Part shown: positions 17,655-25,750 of the stretch, one piece after another | How positions within the stretch are numbered: the stretch's first letter is position 1 | Layout: every line of letters begins with the position of its first letter | Assembly (NCBI GenBank): GCA_965214415.1 | Contig: CBDCBQ010000003.1 | Location: 3,224,001-3,288,000 of the forward strand | Source: RH-AL1 sp965214415 | GTDB taxonomy: Bacteria; Pseudomonadota; Alphaproteobacteria; Rhizobiales; Beijerinckiaceae | Reading direction: 5' to 3' | Length of the DNA: 64,000 nt | Notes under the pieces: model-generated | The model's input: only the letters and a program-made list of their open reading frames with translations | The model's database searches: none | What the model was told of the DNA's origin: nothing | Program-made: the position numbers and the translations under genes

Positions 17655-17857
17655 GCCTTGACGGCGCGTATCGCCGATGGTCGGCGGATGTCGCCGAGTA
17701 GGTCTTTCATGCTGCCCATAGCGCCCTCGAGGTTCGCTAATTGTTCTAGGCGTGGGAGAGGGTGAGAGTCGAGCGGCGGCTTCGCAGCCGGCAACCTACC
17801 GAGGCCACTCCGAGAAGACCGGCCTTCGCTCCCGCCGTTGGCGCGAGTATCGCAGCG

Positions 17858-18118
17858 ATGCCATCGTACTTTGAGGAGAGGCTCAAAATGCTCAAGGCTG
17901 GCACATCTCGGCGAGGCGTGTCCTATAGCGAGACTACAGACGGCCGCATTTACGCAGTCCGAATTCTCCCGGTGCGGCGGCTCGACGGTTCTAAATCAAG
18001 GCGGCGAACGTGGGAAATATCGATGCGGCGCCCCAAGCCGATCTTTTTGGCTTGTGGAACGGCTGGCTCCGAGGAAGAGGCTAGAGCCGTAGTGGCGTCA
18101 CTAATGCGCAACTCCTAG
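17858..18118 (+). CDS. Hypothetical protein, basic
   Basis: Protein of 86 residues from the ATG at 17858 (an upstream GTG at 17762 would add 32 residues of low-complexity Arg/Pro sequence). The sequence PSYFEERLKMLKAGTSRRGV, IYAVRILPVRRLDGSKSRRR, IFLACGTAGSEEEARAVVA has alternating strands and a final helix, and is Arg/Lys-rich. There is no membrane segment or signal. No family is recognised. It could be real but isolated, and lies between an IS remnant and a decayed glycosyltransferase gene. Confidence 0.45.
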   Translation: MPSYFEERLKMLKAGTSRRGVSYSETTDGRIYAVRILPVRRLDGSKSRRRTWEISMRRPKPIFLACGTAGSEEEARAVVASLMRNS

Positions 18119-18413
18119 CAGAGCGCACCATCGCTCCATCTCGCCGCAGCCGCATGGCCGTGCTCTGCGCCCGATTGGCTAGATAACGGAGCCCCCATCG
18201 CTCAGGCCGGCGAATGGGCTGCCAAGGCGCCTGCCGTCTGCAATCAGCCTTCTTCGTCGATCGTTAGGGACAGCTTAAGAGCGAAGCAGACCTGCCGAAC
18301 CTCGGCCAGGCTCAAGGTTGCGGTGCATCAATTCCGCGCGTCGAGAAGTCCATTAGCCGCTCGCGAACGGGCCGGAAATCATTAGCGGGCTGCTTAGCGC
18401 TTCTTGCCTTAGT

Positions 18414-19056
18414 GTGCCTCCCCGCCATTATGGGCCGTGGGAGCGGGTGGTGTCGTTGCTGACCGAGGGGCTAGTCGAGGCGGGGGTGGATGTGACGCTG
18501 TTCGCGACCGCGGATTAATTACTCGGGCGCACCTCGAAGCCGTAGTGCCTTCGCCCTACGAAGAGACACCCGATATGGACGCAAAAGTGTGGGAGGGCTT
18601 GCACCTCGCCCACGCTTTCGGCATGGCGAAGTCGTTCGACCTCATCCACAATCATTTTGACTTTCTTCCGCTGACCTACGCCAGCCTCGTCCGCACGCCG
18701 ATGCTCACCACAATCCACGGGTCTTCCAACCCGAACATCATTCCCGTGTACCGGAGATTTGATGCCCGCAGTTGGTACGTGAGCATCTCGGACTCCGACC
18801 GGCACCCGACTTGTCATACCTCGCGACGATCCATCACGGCATTGATCTGCAAGAATTCACCTTTCAGGCAGCGCCTGGGGGTACCTGCTGTTCTTTGGCC
18901 GGATCCACCCCGACAAGGGTGCGTCGGATGCCATTCGGGTAGCTAGGGAGGCGAAGATGCCCCTGATAATGGCCGGGATCGTCCAGGACCGAGACTACCT
19001 TCAGAAAGAAATTCAACCGCACCTCGGACCGAACGCGCGTTTTCTCGGACCAATTA
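18414..19056 (+). pseudogene. GT4 family glycosyltransferase, multiply frameshifted and truncated at both ends
   Basis: Successive frames give VPPRHYGPWERVVSLLTEGL and VEAGVDVTLFATAD (N-terminal Rossmann, up to a TAA at about 18516), then THLEAVVPSPYEETP-like sequence. Next come FDLIHNHFDFLPLTYASLVR, LTTIHGSSNP and RSWYVSISDSDRH, then in another frame SYLATIHHGIDLQEF and FFGRIHPDKGASDAIRVA (the start of the C-terminal domain). The last piece is MPLIMAGIVQDRDYLQKEIQ. The order and spacing match GT-B fold glycosyltransferases acting on NDP-sugars. The extreme N-terminus and roughly the last 120 residues, including the E-x7-E donor-binding motif, are absent. At least three indels are present. 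Confidence 0.75.
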
Positions 19057-19174
19057 TTATACGGTCTCCAACCTCCAGGATGTCGAATCGCGTGGGAATT
19101 GGAACCTCACGCCAAACTTCCTCCGCCGCCGTCCGATACCGCTACGGCGATCTTCTTGAACATGACATCTTGCC

Positions 19175-19225
19175 TCGGAGCCCGCTCTGCCGCAACCACG
19201 GTGGGTAGCTTGAGCCGCCCCGCGC
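19175..19225. repeat. Second copy of the 51-bp sequence at 5142-5192
   Basis: Same orientation and one mismatch relative to 5142-5192. On the minus strand just beyond it (19163 downwards) an 18-codon stub reads MFKKIAVAVSDG, like the first strand of a universal stress protein, so this could be the 5' flank of a lost UspA-type gene. Confidence 0.75.
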
Positions 19226-19312
19226 TCATGACGCTGAAGAGCACGGAACCATAGCGAACCCCGCTGCCCGGGTTGCGGCTCGCCAAAAAACTCAAGAACC
19301 AATGCATGGAAG

Positions 19313-19423
19313 ACGCTCCTCGCCGAGCGTAACGGCTCCGCGGGGCTGCTCGGCGTGCCGCTCCGCTACATGCACACGCCCGTTGAACTTCTAAGCCTGA
19401 AAAATGTCGAGGACTGCGCGTGA
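19313..19423 (+). pseudogene. M42-family aminopeptidase/glucanase, C-terminal stub
   Basis: The plus strand here reads LLAERNGSAGLLGVPLRYMH and TPVELLSLKNVEDCA to a TGA at 19421-19423. The RYMHTPVE motif contains the late metal-ligand histidine of M42 (tetrahedral aminopeptidase) proteins and lies about 25 residues from their C-terminus. Upstream there is no matching sequence, so only the last 30-35 codons survive, joined to unrelated DNA that follows the 51-bp repeat. Confidence 0.55.
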
Positions 19424-19889
19424 CAGATGGCAGGATTGCAAGCAAGTGAAACCGAGCACCGACTTCACGCCACTGTAAAGTCGCGGAAGAAGCTGGCCCG
19501 CCGGCAGATACTCGTGTTCTGTGTAACTTTGGCTCCGCCTGCAGTTAGCTTTCAACATGTTCGATGTGCTCGACGAACGAGCGGATGCGGTCGCCGGCTA
19601 TACGGAGGAATTTTGAAGGTCATGAGGAACTGACGGGAACAGAGTAAGGTGGGTTAGAATATGGATACTGAGACGAGTTCCGATCTTGGCCGCATCCTCC
19701 GATAGCGCTGTCGTTGTTCTCTCCTTCTCGACCGCCCGCACCTCATCTCATCGCGCCGATCCCCAGCTTGCGACGTCTTTTAATCAAATTACCTCAGTTA
19801 TCACTCTGATAACCTTCCCTTGCGGAAGCGCTTCACAAATCGCGTAATAGCTTTAGCGAGAAGCGTCGGGTTATCTTAGGAGGTTGTTT
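19424..19889. other. No recognisable gene
   Basis: This stretch of about 470 bp between the M42 stub and the small gene at 19890 has only short, unconvincing frames on both strands. I see no hairpin or repeat in it. Confidence 0.4.
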
Positions 19890-20087
19890 ATGACGACTGA
19901 AGTCAATAGTGACAACATCGTGCCGCTGCCACTTGCCGAACGGGCGCATACGACCGGCCCATCTGGCGACTCTGGCGACTTTATCAATCACCTCGCCTTC
20001 CAGGCTCTCCATCTTCCAAACACCCTATCCAAGTCGCAAATCGAACAGCTGGGGCTCTACATCCTGCAGTTGCCGCTGCGGGCATAA
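19890..20087 (+). CDS. Tiny protein, member A of a four-member family in this window
   Basis: Protein of 65 residues. An AGGAGG at 19878-19883 lies 6 bp before the ATG at 19890, a strong ribosome-binding site. The N-terminal half is variable (TEVNSDNIVPLPLAERAHTT). The C-terminal half, FINHLAFQALHLPNTLSKSQ and IEQLGLYILQL, matches a motif shared with the small proteins at 35125, 35424 and 36050: D-h-h-x-x-A-h-x-x-P-x-(S/T)-L-(S/A)-x-x-(Q/E)-(I/V)-x-x-h-x-h-x-h-h-x-x-L. Two short amphipathic helices separated by P-x-S-L are predicted. No known family is recognised. Confidence 0.6.
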   Translation: MTTEVNSDNIVPLPLAERAHTTGPSGDSGDFINHLAFQALHLPNTLSKSQIEQLGLYILQLPLRA

Positions 20088-20134
20088 GCTCCCGGAACGG
20101 ATTAGGTATATCCAGAGCGTGGCCAACGTGACTG

Positions 20135-20362
20135 CTATGCAACGCTTTTTCGACCCGCTACCTCGATCTCATTATGAGACGGATCGAGAGCTTTTTGAAA
20201 CAAGCCGAGCGTCTTCTCAAGATGGGCCAAGCCCTGAAAGGCTAGTGGGAACAAATCAGCGTTCTGCAAGCCGGCGATGTAGCGTTTCTGATAGACGACA
20301 TCCTGCATCAATACATGAATTTTGGCGCGGATCTGAGCGGCCGAGTTTGGTGGCTTGAGCAT
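20135..20362 (-). CDS. Hypothetical protein next to the IS630 edge
   Basis: Frame of 75 codons from an ATG at 20362, open further into the IS630 element at 20422. The sequence MLKPPNSAAQIRAKIHVLMQ, YQKRYIAGLQNADLFPLAFQ, LAHLEKTLGLFQKAL reads as an all-helical soluble protein and has more native-looking composition than the opposite strand. The original N-terminus may have been removed by the IS630 insertion. No family is recognised. Confidence 0.4.
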   Translation of the reverse strand: MLKPPNSAAQIRAKIHVLMQDVVYQKRYIAGLQNADLFPLAFQGLAHLEKTLGLFQKALDPSHNEIEVAGRKSVA

Positions 20363-20816
20363 GGCATGCCGTTGCTGGAGTGTGTATGCGCTAGCGGCCC
20401 CACCCGGTTCAGGATGAGGCACCGCAGCGTCGCGTTCGACACATGTCGGCGAGGATCATGCCGGTTGATTGCAGGTCTGCGGTCCATTGGAACGGCTTCG
20501 GTACGTCGCTGGTCTCGGCGAGGAAGCGGTTGATGGCGGCCTGCAGGTCGACGATCGAGCGGAACACGCCGCGCTTCAGGCGTCGGCGCGTGAGCTTGGC
20601 GAAGAACCCCTCGACCGCGTTGAGCGAGGAGGCAGAGGTCGGCGTGAAGTGGAAGGTGAAGCGCGGGTGGCGGCCGAGCCAGGCGCGCACCTTGGGGTGC
20701 TTGTGGACGGCGCAATTGTCGAGGATCACCTCGACGATCTTGCCGGCCGGCACCTCGGCCTTGATGGCGTTGAGGAAGCGGATGAACTCCTGGTGACGAT
20801 GGCGCTGCATGCAGCG

Positions 20817-20837
20817 GGTCCTCGGACTTGATCCGGG
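20817..20837. repeat. 21-bp palindromic insert in frame in the IS630 transposase
   Basis: Adds the residues PGSSPRT between DGKVI and RCMQRHRHQEF, where the family usually has one Gly or no extra residues. The core CGGA-CTTGA-TCCG is palindromic and resembles the common alphaproteobacterial intergenic repeat (gacttgatccgggga). The reading frame is preserved. Confidence 0.6.
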
Positions 20838-20956
20838 GATGACCTTGCCGTCGAGCACGTCGAGGGCGGCGAACAACGTCGTCGTGCCGTGGCGCTTGTA
20901 GTCGTGGGTCATCGTGCCGAGCCGGCCCTTCTTCATCGGCAGCCCTCCGCCTGCAA

Positions 20957-20981
20957 CTCCACTCAGCTTTGCTGAGCGGAG
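20957..20981. repeat. 25-bp hairpin within an insert in the IS630 transposase
   Basis: CTCCACTCAGC (20957-20967), loop TTT, GCTGAGCGGAG (20971-20981): an 11-bp stem with one mismatch. It lies within about 45 bp of extra sequence separating codons for LDRTQPG from MKKGRL, which are only a few residues apart in the family. Confidence 0.65.
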
Positions 20982-21028
20982 CCTCTTGCAGCTCCGCCCG
21001 GCTGCGTGCGGTCGAGCGCCTGGATCTG

Positions 21029-22387
21029 ATGGGGTGGACGGCCCCTGCTACCGGCATCGATGTGCCAAGATGCGGTCGTTCAACTTCCCATCAACAGGAG
21101 CCGTCCATGGCAAAGGTTAGCATCATCGGCCTCGATCTGGCGAAGAACGTGTTCCAGATTCACGGCATCGACGACCAGGGCAGGGTGCTCGTGCGCCGTT
21201 CACTGCGCCGAGCCGAGGTCCTGACCTACTTCGCCAAGCTGCCAACTTGCCTCATTGGCATAGAGGCATGCGGCACGGCGCACCATTGGGCACGAGAATT
21301 CGGCAAGCTTGGCCACACCGTCAAGCTGATGCCGCCGAGCTACGTAAAGCCGTACGTCAAGCGTGGAAAGACCGATGCCGCCGACGCCGAGGCCATCGCT
21401 GAAGCAGTAACCCGTCCGACGATGCGCTTCGTTGCGGTCAAAACCGTCGACCAGCAGGCCGTGCTGATGCTGCACAAGGTGCGCGAGCTCCTTGTCCGGC
21501 AGCGCACCATGCTGACAAACGCGTTGAGAGGCCATCTTGCGGAACTTGGCATCATAGCGGCTCAGGGGCAGTCGGGCTTGAAAGACCTCATCACGCAGTT
21601 CCAAGCCAAGCAGTCCAGCTTGCCGGAGCTGGCCAGGTCGGCCCTCCAACGCTTGATCGATCAAATCGGAGAAGTCGCCAACGAGGTCGGGAAGTCGGAA
21701 AAGGAGATCGTCGCGTGGTGCCGGACCGATGCCGCGAGCCGCCGTCTCATCACCATCCCCGGCGTCGGGCCGATCACCGCGAGCATGATCTCGGCGGCCG
21801 TGCCTGATCCGAAGCTGTTCCAATCCGGGCGGCAGTTCGCCGCCTGGCTTGGCCTTACACCGCGTCCGCGCAGCAGCGGCGGCAAGGAACGGCTCGGCGG
21901 CATCAGCAAGCAGGGTGACGGGGCCATTCGAAGGCTGCTCGTCGTGGGCGCAACGGCGGTAATCCGGATGGCCCGTCGGGACACTCCGGGCAGGACCTGG
22001 GCGAAGCAGCTACTGGAGCGCAAGCCTCCACGGGTCGTGTCCGTAGCCCTCGCCAACAAGACCGCCCGGATTGCCTGGGCGGTGCTAACGCGAGGTGAAG
22101 TTTACAGGGCGGTTCCTGCCGTCTGACGAGATCCCGTCGCCAGCGTCCGACGCCGGTGACGGGGGTGCAAGGTGCTGAGATGTGATGACGAACCGGTCGA
22201 CCCGGGACCGAGGAGAGCCCGCTGTGAGCCATGCGCTTTCGAGCACGAGGATCTGATCAGGGACTTCGGTCGCGGACTTCATCAAGGCCAGCGGTCATGA
22301 GCACCGCGTCAACAGGCCGGACACATGGCTGCAACCCGACCGCGCAGCATCACTTTCCGCTTGCACCACAGGGGCCGTCCACACATG
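21029..22387 (+). mobile_element. IS110-family (IS1111-type) element inserted in the IS630 transposase
   Basis: The boundaries come from rejoining the IS630 coding sequence: GAC GAG AAG AGC (DEKS) right of 22387 connects to CAG ATC CAG GCG (QIQA) left of 21029. Perfect 14-bp inverted repeats, GTGGACGGCCCCTG at 21034-21047 and CAGGGGCCGTCCAC at 22369-22382, lie about 5 bp inside both junctions. Such sub-terminal repeats are characteristic of the IS1111 subgroup of IS110. No target duplication is expected beyond a base or two. It contains one intact transposase and about 240 bp of 3' non-coding sequence. Confidence 0.85.
21106..22126 (+). CDS. IS110-family transposase (DEDD RuvC-like + serine domain)
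   Basis: Protein of 340 residues from the ATG at 21106 (CAGGAG upstream at 21095-21100). The N-terminal DEDD domain includes IIGLDLAKNVFQIHGID (D), LIGIEACGTAHHWAREF (E) and RGKTDAADAEAIAEAV (DD). The C-terminal transposase_20 domain has ITIPGVGPITASMISAAVPD and FAAWLGLTPRPRSSGGKERL, containing the conserved serine in GLTPRPRSS-G. The length is normal for the family and I see no disruption. It lies on the strand opposite to the host IS630 transposase. Confidence 0.93.
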
Positions 22388-23101
22388 GCTCTTCTCGTCG
22401 AGCGACAGCACGATGGCGTGCGCCGGCGGGTCGACGTAGAGGCCGACGATGTCGCGCAGTTTGGCGGCAACAGCGGATCATTCGACAGCTTGAACCGGCG
22501 GAAGCGATGCGGCGCCAGCCCATGCGCCTTCCAGATGCGCTGGACCGAGGAGATGCTGATGCCCATGGCCGCCGCCATGGGGGGCGCCATCCAGTGCGTC
22601 GTCTCGTCGGGCGGCTCGGTCTGCGTCAGGGCGACGACCTCGTCGACGACGTCGGTCGGCAGCGGCGGCTTGCCGGGCGGCCGCGTCTTGTCGCGCAGAA
22701 GGCCGTCGACACCCTCCTGCATGTAGCGCTCCTGCCAACGCCAGACCGCGGTCTTGGCGACACCCGCCTCGCGCATGATGGCGCTGGTGCCGAGCCCGGC
22801 GTCGGTGAGCAGAACGATGCGGCAGCGCCAGACATGGTTCTGCGGACTGCCGCGATCGGCGACGATCGCTTCCATCCGAGCTCGGTCGACGGCGGCGACC
22901 TTGATGCTGATCCCTGTGCGCATCCTCGAGACTCGCACGACCACGAGCTACAACGAATCCCGCACGGGACTCTACCGCTTTTATCCACTAGCCGCTCCTC
23001 GACCCGCCGTTCATTTGGCTGGGCGTTCTGTCGCGAAGGCGGAACGGCCCACGAACAACGTAGTTGCGCGTCAGTAGACACGAGCTAGAGGAGTTGGATG
23101 C

Positions 23102-23188
23102 ATGTTAACTGGCAGCCTGCTTTGGCTGATTGGGATACCAATCCCTGTCATCATCTTAATTTGGTTCTTTTTCTTTCGCGGTAGATAA
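23102..23188 (+). CDS. 28-residue single-span membrane peptide
   Basis: The frame reads MLTGSLLWLIGIPIPVII, then LIWFFFFRGR and stop. One hydrophobic span with a Pro-containing kink and an Arg-rich end suggests N-out/C-in insertion. GAGGAG at 23090-23095 lies 6 bp before the ATG, and a strong terminator follows at 23233. Very similar short peptides with a WLIGIPIP core are often overlooked in Hyphomicrobiales annotations. The function is unknown; it may modulate a membrane complex, as many proteins of this size do. Confidence 0.6.
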   Translation: MLTGSLLWLIGIPIPVIILIWFFFFRGR

Positions 23189-23232
23189 AGCTTTATCGGT
23201 GGGTTCAGCATCGCAACGCAGCAGGCATGTAG

Positions 23233-23256
23233 GGGGCGCCGAAAAGGCGCCCCTTT
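23233..23256. terminator. Rho-independent terminator between convergent small genes
   Basis: GGGGCGCC (23233-23240), loop GAAAA, GGCGCCCC (23246-23253), then TTT: a perfect 8-bp GC stem. It lies between the plus-strand peptide gene ending at 23188 and the minus-strand PRC-barrel gene ending at 23262, so it may serve both directions. Confidence 0.75.
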
Positions 23257-23261
23257 GCCGA

Positions 23262-23657
23262 TTAATGTTTAGTACGATCGGAATAACTAAACTCGGGGGC
23301 GGCTTTCAACTCTTTTTTGTCGGCATTGATGATGGCCTTCCACTTCTTCGCACTATCATCATAGGTCACTGCAACAGATGACGGCATCACTTCGACATAG
23401 TGCTCGCCCATGCCCAGAAATCCGCCTACCGAAAGCACGTAACCAACGAGCTTACCGTGGTCGATCACAAGGTCTTTAATCTCGCCAACGCTGTCCTTGT
23501 TGCCGTTGTAGGCAGTGAGTCCGATGAGATCTCCACTAACCAGAGCATCGGTGGGCATCTTGCGGAATTCGACTTTCGGCGAAGGTGTTCCGGTCTGTGC
23601 GATGGCAGGGGCAATGAGGGCGGTGGTGGCGATAATCGCGAAAGCCAAACTACGCAT
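23262..23657 (-). CDS. Secreted PRC-barrel domain protein
   Basis: Protein of 131 residues from the ATG at 23657 (an upstream Met at 23669 adds four residues). The signal peptide MRSLAFAIIATTALIAPAIA ends in an AxA-type cleavage site. The PRC-barrel follows: MPTDALVSGDLIGLTAYNGN, SVGEIKDLVIDHGKLVGYVL, VGGFLGMGEHYVEVMPSSVA, the usual strand pattern with a glycine-rich turn. Such periplasmic or envelope PRC proteins are typical of Hyphomicrobiales stress genes. It is intact and followed by the terminator at 23233. Confidence 0.88.
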   Translation of the reverse strand: MRSLAFAIIATTALIAPAIAQTGTPSPKVEFRKMPTDALVSGDLIGLTAYNGNKDSVGEIKDLVIDHGKLVGYVLSVGGFLGMGEHYVEVMPSSVAVTYDDSAKKWKAIINADKKELKAAPEFSYSDRTKH

Positions 23658-24159
23658 GTCAGTCTCCATAGCCTCGGGATTTGAGGCAAGCAGGCAAGGC
23701 TGCCGGCCTAGGCGAAGCTCAGAACAGCGAATGGAGCGTTCGGTTTGGCATTACCGCCGACAATGGGTCGGTCGGCTAGTGTTAGGAGCCTAACGTCATA
23801 AGTGTCAGATGCGTGTTCGGCGACTGACTTGGGATCGCGCCGAGCCGGCCGTTGACTGCGATGGTTGGAACGGTGCGCAACGCGCAAGTGCGATCGGCTC
23901 TTTGCGCGCGCACTTTCCTTGCCACCCGCTTCGCTCCACGTGGAGATCTCGCTCGACTGTACCATGGGTCGCGCGCGCGAATCGTCGTTCGGGTCTGCGC
24001 CGTTCCGGCTCGGCCTGCTACTTTAGTGCGGCAGAGCCTCGCATAAGACGCCAAAATCACCAGCATACTATGCCGGCGACCTTGACGCGATCGCGCGAAC
24101 GATCGAAGCGGCACCGACTGCCTATGATGCCGCGCACAACATGCTACCAGTTCTACCGC
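23658..24159. other. Intergenic and decayed sequence
   Basis: About 500 bp between the PRC-barrel gene and the DUF5681-like fragment. The minus-strand frame from the DUF5681 stub runs through here but has no protein-like composition, and I see no other gene, repeat or hairpin that I can support. Confidence 0.35.
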
Positions 24160-24249
24160 GTCGGAGGCAGGGTGTGTCTCTCGTCGACCTCTACCGGCCG
24201 GGTTGGGGCAGATGCCCTTTTGGAAGCGGGTGTGTTTGGTGGCTTGCAA
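24160..24249 (-). pseudogene. DUF5681-like N-terminal stub
   Basis: From the ATG at 24249 the minus strand reads TKHTRFQKGICPNPAGRGRR, the characteristic start of DUF5681 proteins (FKKGQSGNPAGR pattern). After about 25-30 residues the composition becomes Arg/Ser-rich and unlike the family, so a frameshift or deletion follows. It sits directly downstream of a fuller DUF5681 gene, the usual tandem arrangement. Confidence 0.5.
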
Positions 24250-24261
24250 TAGCCAACGTCG

Positions 24262-24621
24262 TCATCTGACATGTATCGGCTCAAGATCGAGCGCGTGTGG
24301 CAGGCCGCGCGTCACGATGACGTTTGGCGGACGCGCGGGCTTCTGCATCCGGGCGAACGACTCGTACTTTACCCTTGCGATCAGGGCGCGGCGATCGCCG
24401 CCCATCTCCTTGGTCCAGAGCAGCTTGAAGATCGCGGCGAATACCGTGACGCGCGTGGCCTTACCCTGGTCAATCACGACCACCCGCTTGTTGAAGGCGT
24501 GGTCAATCAGGTTGCCAACGTTCACGGGTTTGCTCGGCTTGGCCCGAGCAGCCGGCCGCTTCTTCCGCTTCGTCCCGGCTCTCGTAGGAACAGGCATTGA
24601 GCTTGTGCAGTCCGTCGTCAT
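24262..24621 (-). CDS. DUF5681-like protein
   Basis: Protein of 119 residues. The core VGNLIDHAFNKRVVVIDQGK and FAAIFKLLWTKEMGGDRRAL resembles the central part of DUF5681 proteins (a domain seen near terminase and DNA-modification genes). The usual N-terminal GNPAGRP motif is replaced by a Lys/Arg/Pro-rich segment (TRAGTKRKKRPAARAKP). It follows the truncated methyltransferase gene by 35 bp on the same strand, an order found in alphaproteobacterial DNA-methylase loci. The function is unknown. Confidence 0.5.
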   Translation of the reverse strand: MTTDCTSSMPVPTRAGTKRKKRPAARAKPSKPVNVGNLIDHAFNKRVVVIDQGKATRVTVFAAIFKLLWTKEMGGDRRALIARVKYESFARMQKPARPPNVIVTRGLPHALDLEPIHVR

Positions 24622-24656
24622 GTCGCCGCACTCCGATGGGCCTGGAGGTTCGCGAA

Positions 24657-24894
24657 CTACAGTCCGGACTCATGCCGCGCTCGACGGCCGGTCAAAGACT
24701 CCCAACGGGCAATCGCGGCGTCGACGTAGATCGGGTTGAGTTCGATGCCGTAGCCTCTGCGTCCGGTTCGCTCAGCTGCGAGGATCGTCGTCCCCGCTCC
24801 CAGAAAAGGATCGAGCACAATATCCTTGCGCTGGGTCACGTCCAGGATCGCGTCTGCCACCAACGCGATCGGCTTCGAGGTAGGATGGTGCTGG
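24657..24894 (-). pseudogene. DNA (adenine) methyltransferase, C-terminal fragment cut by an IS3 element
   Basis: The minus strand reads HHPTSKPIALVADAILDVTQ, IVLDPFLGAGTTILAAERTG, YGIELNPIYVDAAIARWESL to a stop at 24657. TSKP followed by DPFLGAGTT (S-adenosylmethionine-binding motif I) and then GYGIEL is the circularly permuted order of beta-class (CcrM-like) N6-adenine methyltransferases and ParB-fused DNA methylases. Everything upstream, including the DPPY motif, was replaced by the IS3 copy whose left tip is at 24895. The missing part is not found on the other side of that IS. Confidence 0.8.
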
Positions 24895-25568
24895 TGACCT
24901 GCTCCCGGAAAGTTCATCCAGCTGGATTAGAGTCTGACCGCCTTCGAAGGGTCAGACGATGAAGCGAGTGCGTTTTACGGAAGAGCAGATCATCGGCGTG
25001 CTGCGGGAGCAGGAGGCTGGAGCGAAGGGTGCCGATCTTTGCCGAAGTACGGGATGTCGGAGGCGACGCTGTACAATTGGAAGGCCAAGTACGGCGGCCT
25101 CGACGTGTCGGAGGCGAAGCTGGTAGGGCCCGCCGCCAAGCGCGAGGCTGTCGCTCATCTTCGGACGCAGTTCGAGATGAGCGAGCGGCGGGCCACGACC
25201 CTCGTCGGCGCGGATCGCACGATGATCCGCTACAGGCCGCGTCGGCCGGACGATGCGGCGCTGCGGGCGCGCCTGCGCGATCTCGCGCATCAGCGCCATC
25301 GCTTCGGCTACCGGCGGCTGCACGTGCTGCTGCGGCGCGACGGCGAGGCGGCGAGCCGCAACAAGGTCTACCGGCTCTACCGCGCCGAGGGCCTCGCGGT
25401 GCGCAAGCGCAAGGGACGGCGTCGCGCCGTCGGGGCGCGGGCGCCGCTGGCTGCGGCGGCGATGCCGAACGCGCGCTGGTCGCTCGACTTCGTGCAGCCC
25501 CTCGGCTTGCCCCTGCTGCGCCGGTCGCCGACCAGCTCGCCTGCGGGCGGCGCTTCCGCATCCTCAAC

Positions 25569-25591
25569 AGCCTGCCCCCGCGAAGGCGGGG
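25569..25591. repeat. 23-bp palindromic insert (type 1) in IS3 copy A
   Basis: Sequence agcctgCCCCCGC-GAAG-GCGGGG(g): a 7-bp stem with a four-base loop. It separates CTC AAC from GTG GTC GAC GAT, where the family reads LNVVDDATREC, and shifts the frame. An identical insert sits at the same position in copy B (33381-33403). Confidence 0.75.
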
Positions 25592-25723
25592 GTGGTCGAC
25601 GATGCCACCCGCGAGTGCCTGCTCGCGGTCGCCGACACGTCGATCTCCGGCCGGCGCGTGGTCCGCGAGCTGACGGCGCTCGTGGCGCGCCGCGGGCGGC
25701 CGCAGACGATCGTCTCCAACAAC

Positions 25724-25750
25724 AGCCTGCCCTCGGGCTTGACCCGATGG
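25724..25750. repeat. 27-bp palindromic insert (type 2) in IS3 copy A
   Basis: Sequence beginning agcctgccCTCGGG-CTTGA-CCCGatgg, inserted between AAC and GGC ACC GAG of the catalytic DNGTEF motif. It adds exactly nine residues (SLPSGLTRW) in frame. The same insert is in copy B (33536-33562), while fragment C at 34416 has the uninterrupted motif. The insert directly disrupts the conserved region of the second catalytic Asp. Confidence 0.8.

Larger units (their letters stand above)
20409..22923 (-). pseudogene. IS630-family transposase interrupted by an IS110 element and carrying palindromic inserts
   Basis: The N-terminal half (22923 down to about 22389) has the helix-turn-helix (CRIVLLTDAGLGTSAIMREA, KTAVWRWQERYMQEGVDGLL) and SVQRIWKAHGLAPHRFRRFK. 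After a one-base loss near 22457 the other frame gives KLRDIVGLYVDPPAHAIVLS, LDEKS (first catalytic Asp). There the IS110 element intervenes. The second half (about 21028 down to 20409) resumes QIQALDRTQPG and MKKGRLGTMTHDYKRHGTTT. It then contains VEVILDNCAVHKHPKVRAWL (second Asp) and SASSLNAVEGFFAKLTRRRL (third acidic residue). Palindromic inserts interrupt it near 20957-20981 and at 20817-20837. Four separate lesions make it dead. Confidence 0.85.

Noticed and set aside
24000..24200. A plus-strand frame reading AGDLDAIARTIEAAPTAYD
   Set aside because: It looks protein-like for about 30 codons, but has no start or stop context and overlaps the minus-strand DUF5681 stub region; not enough to call.
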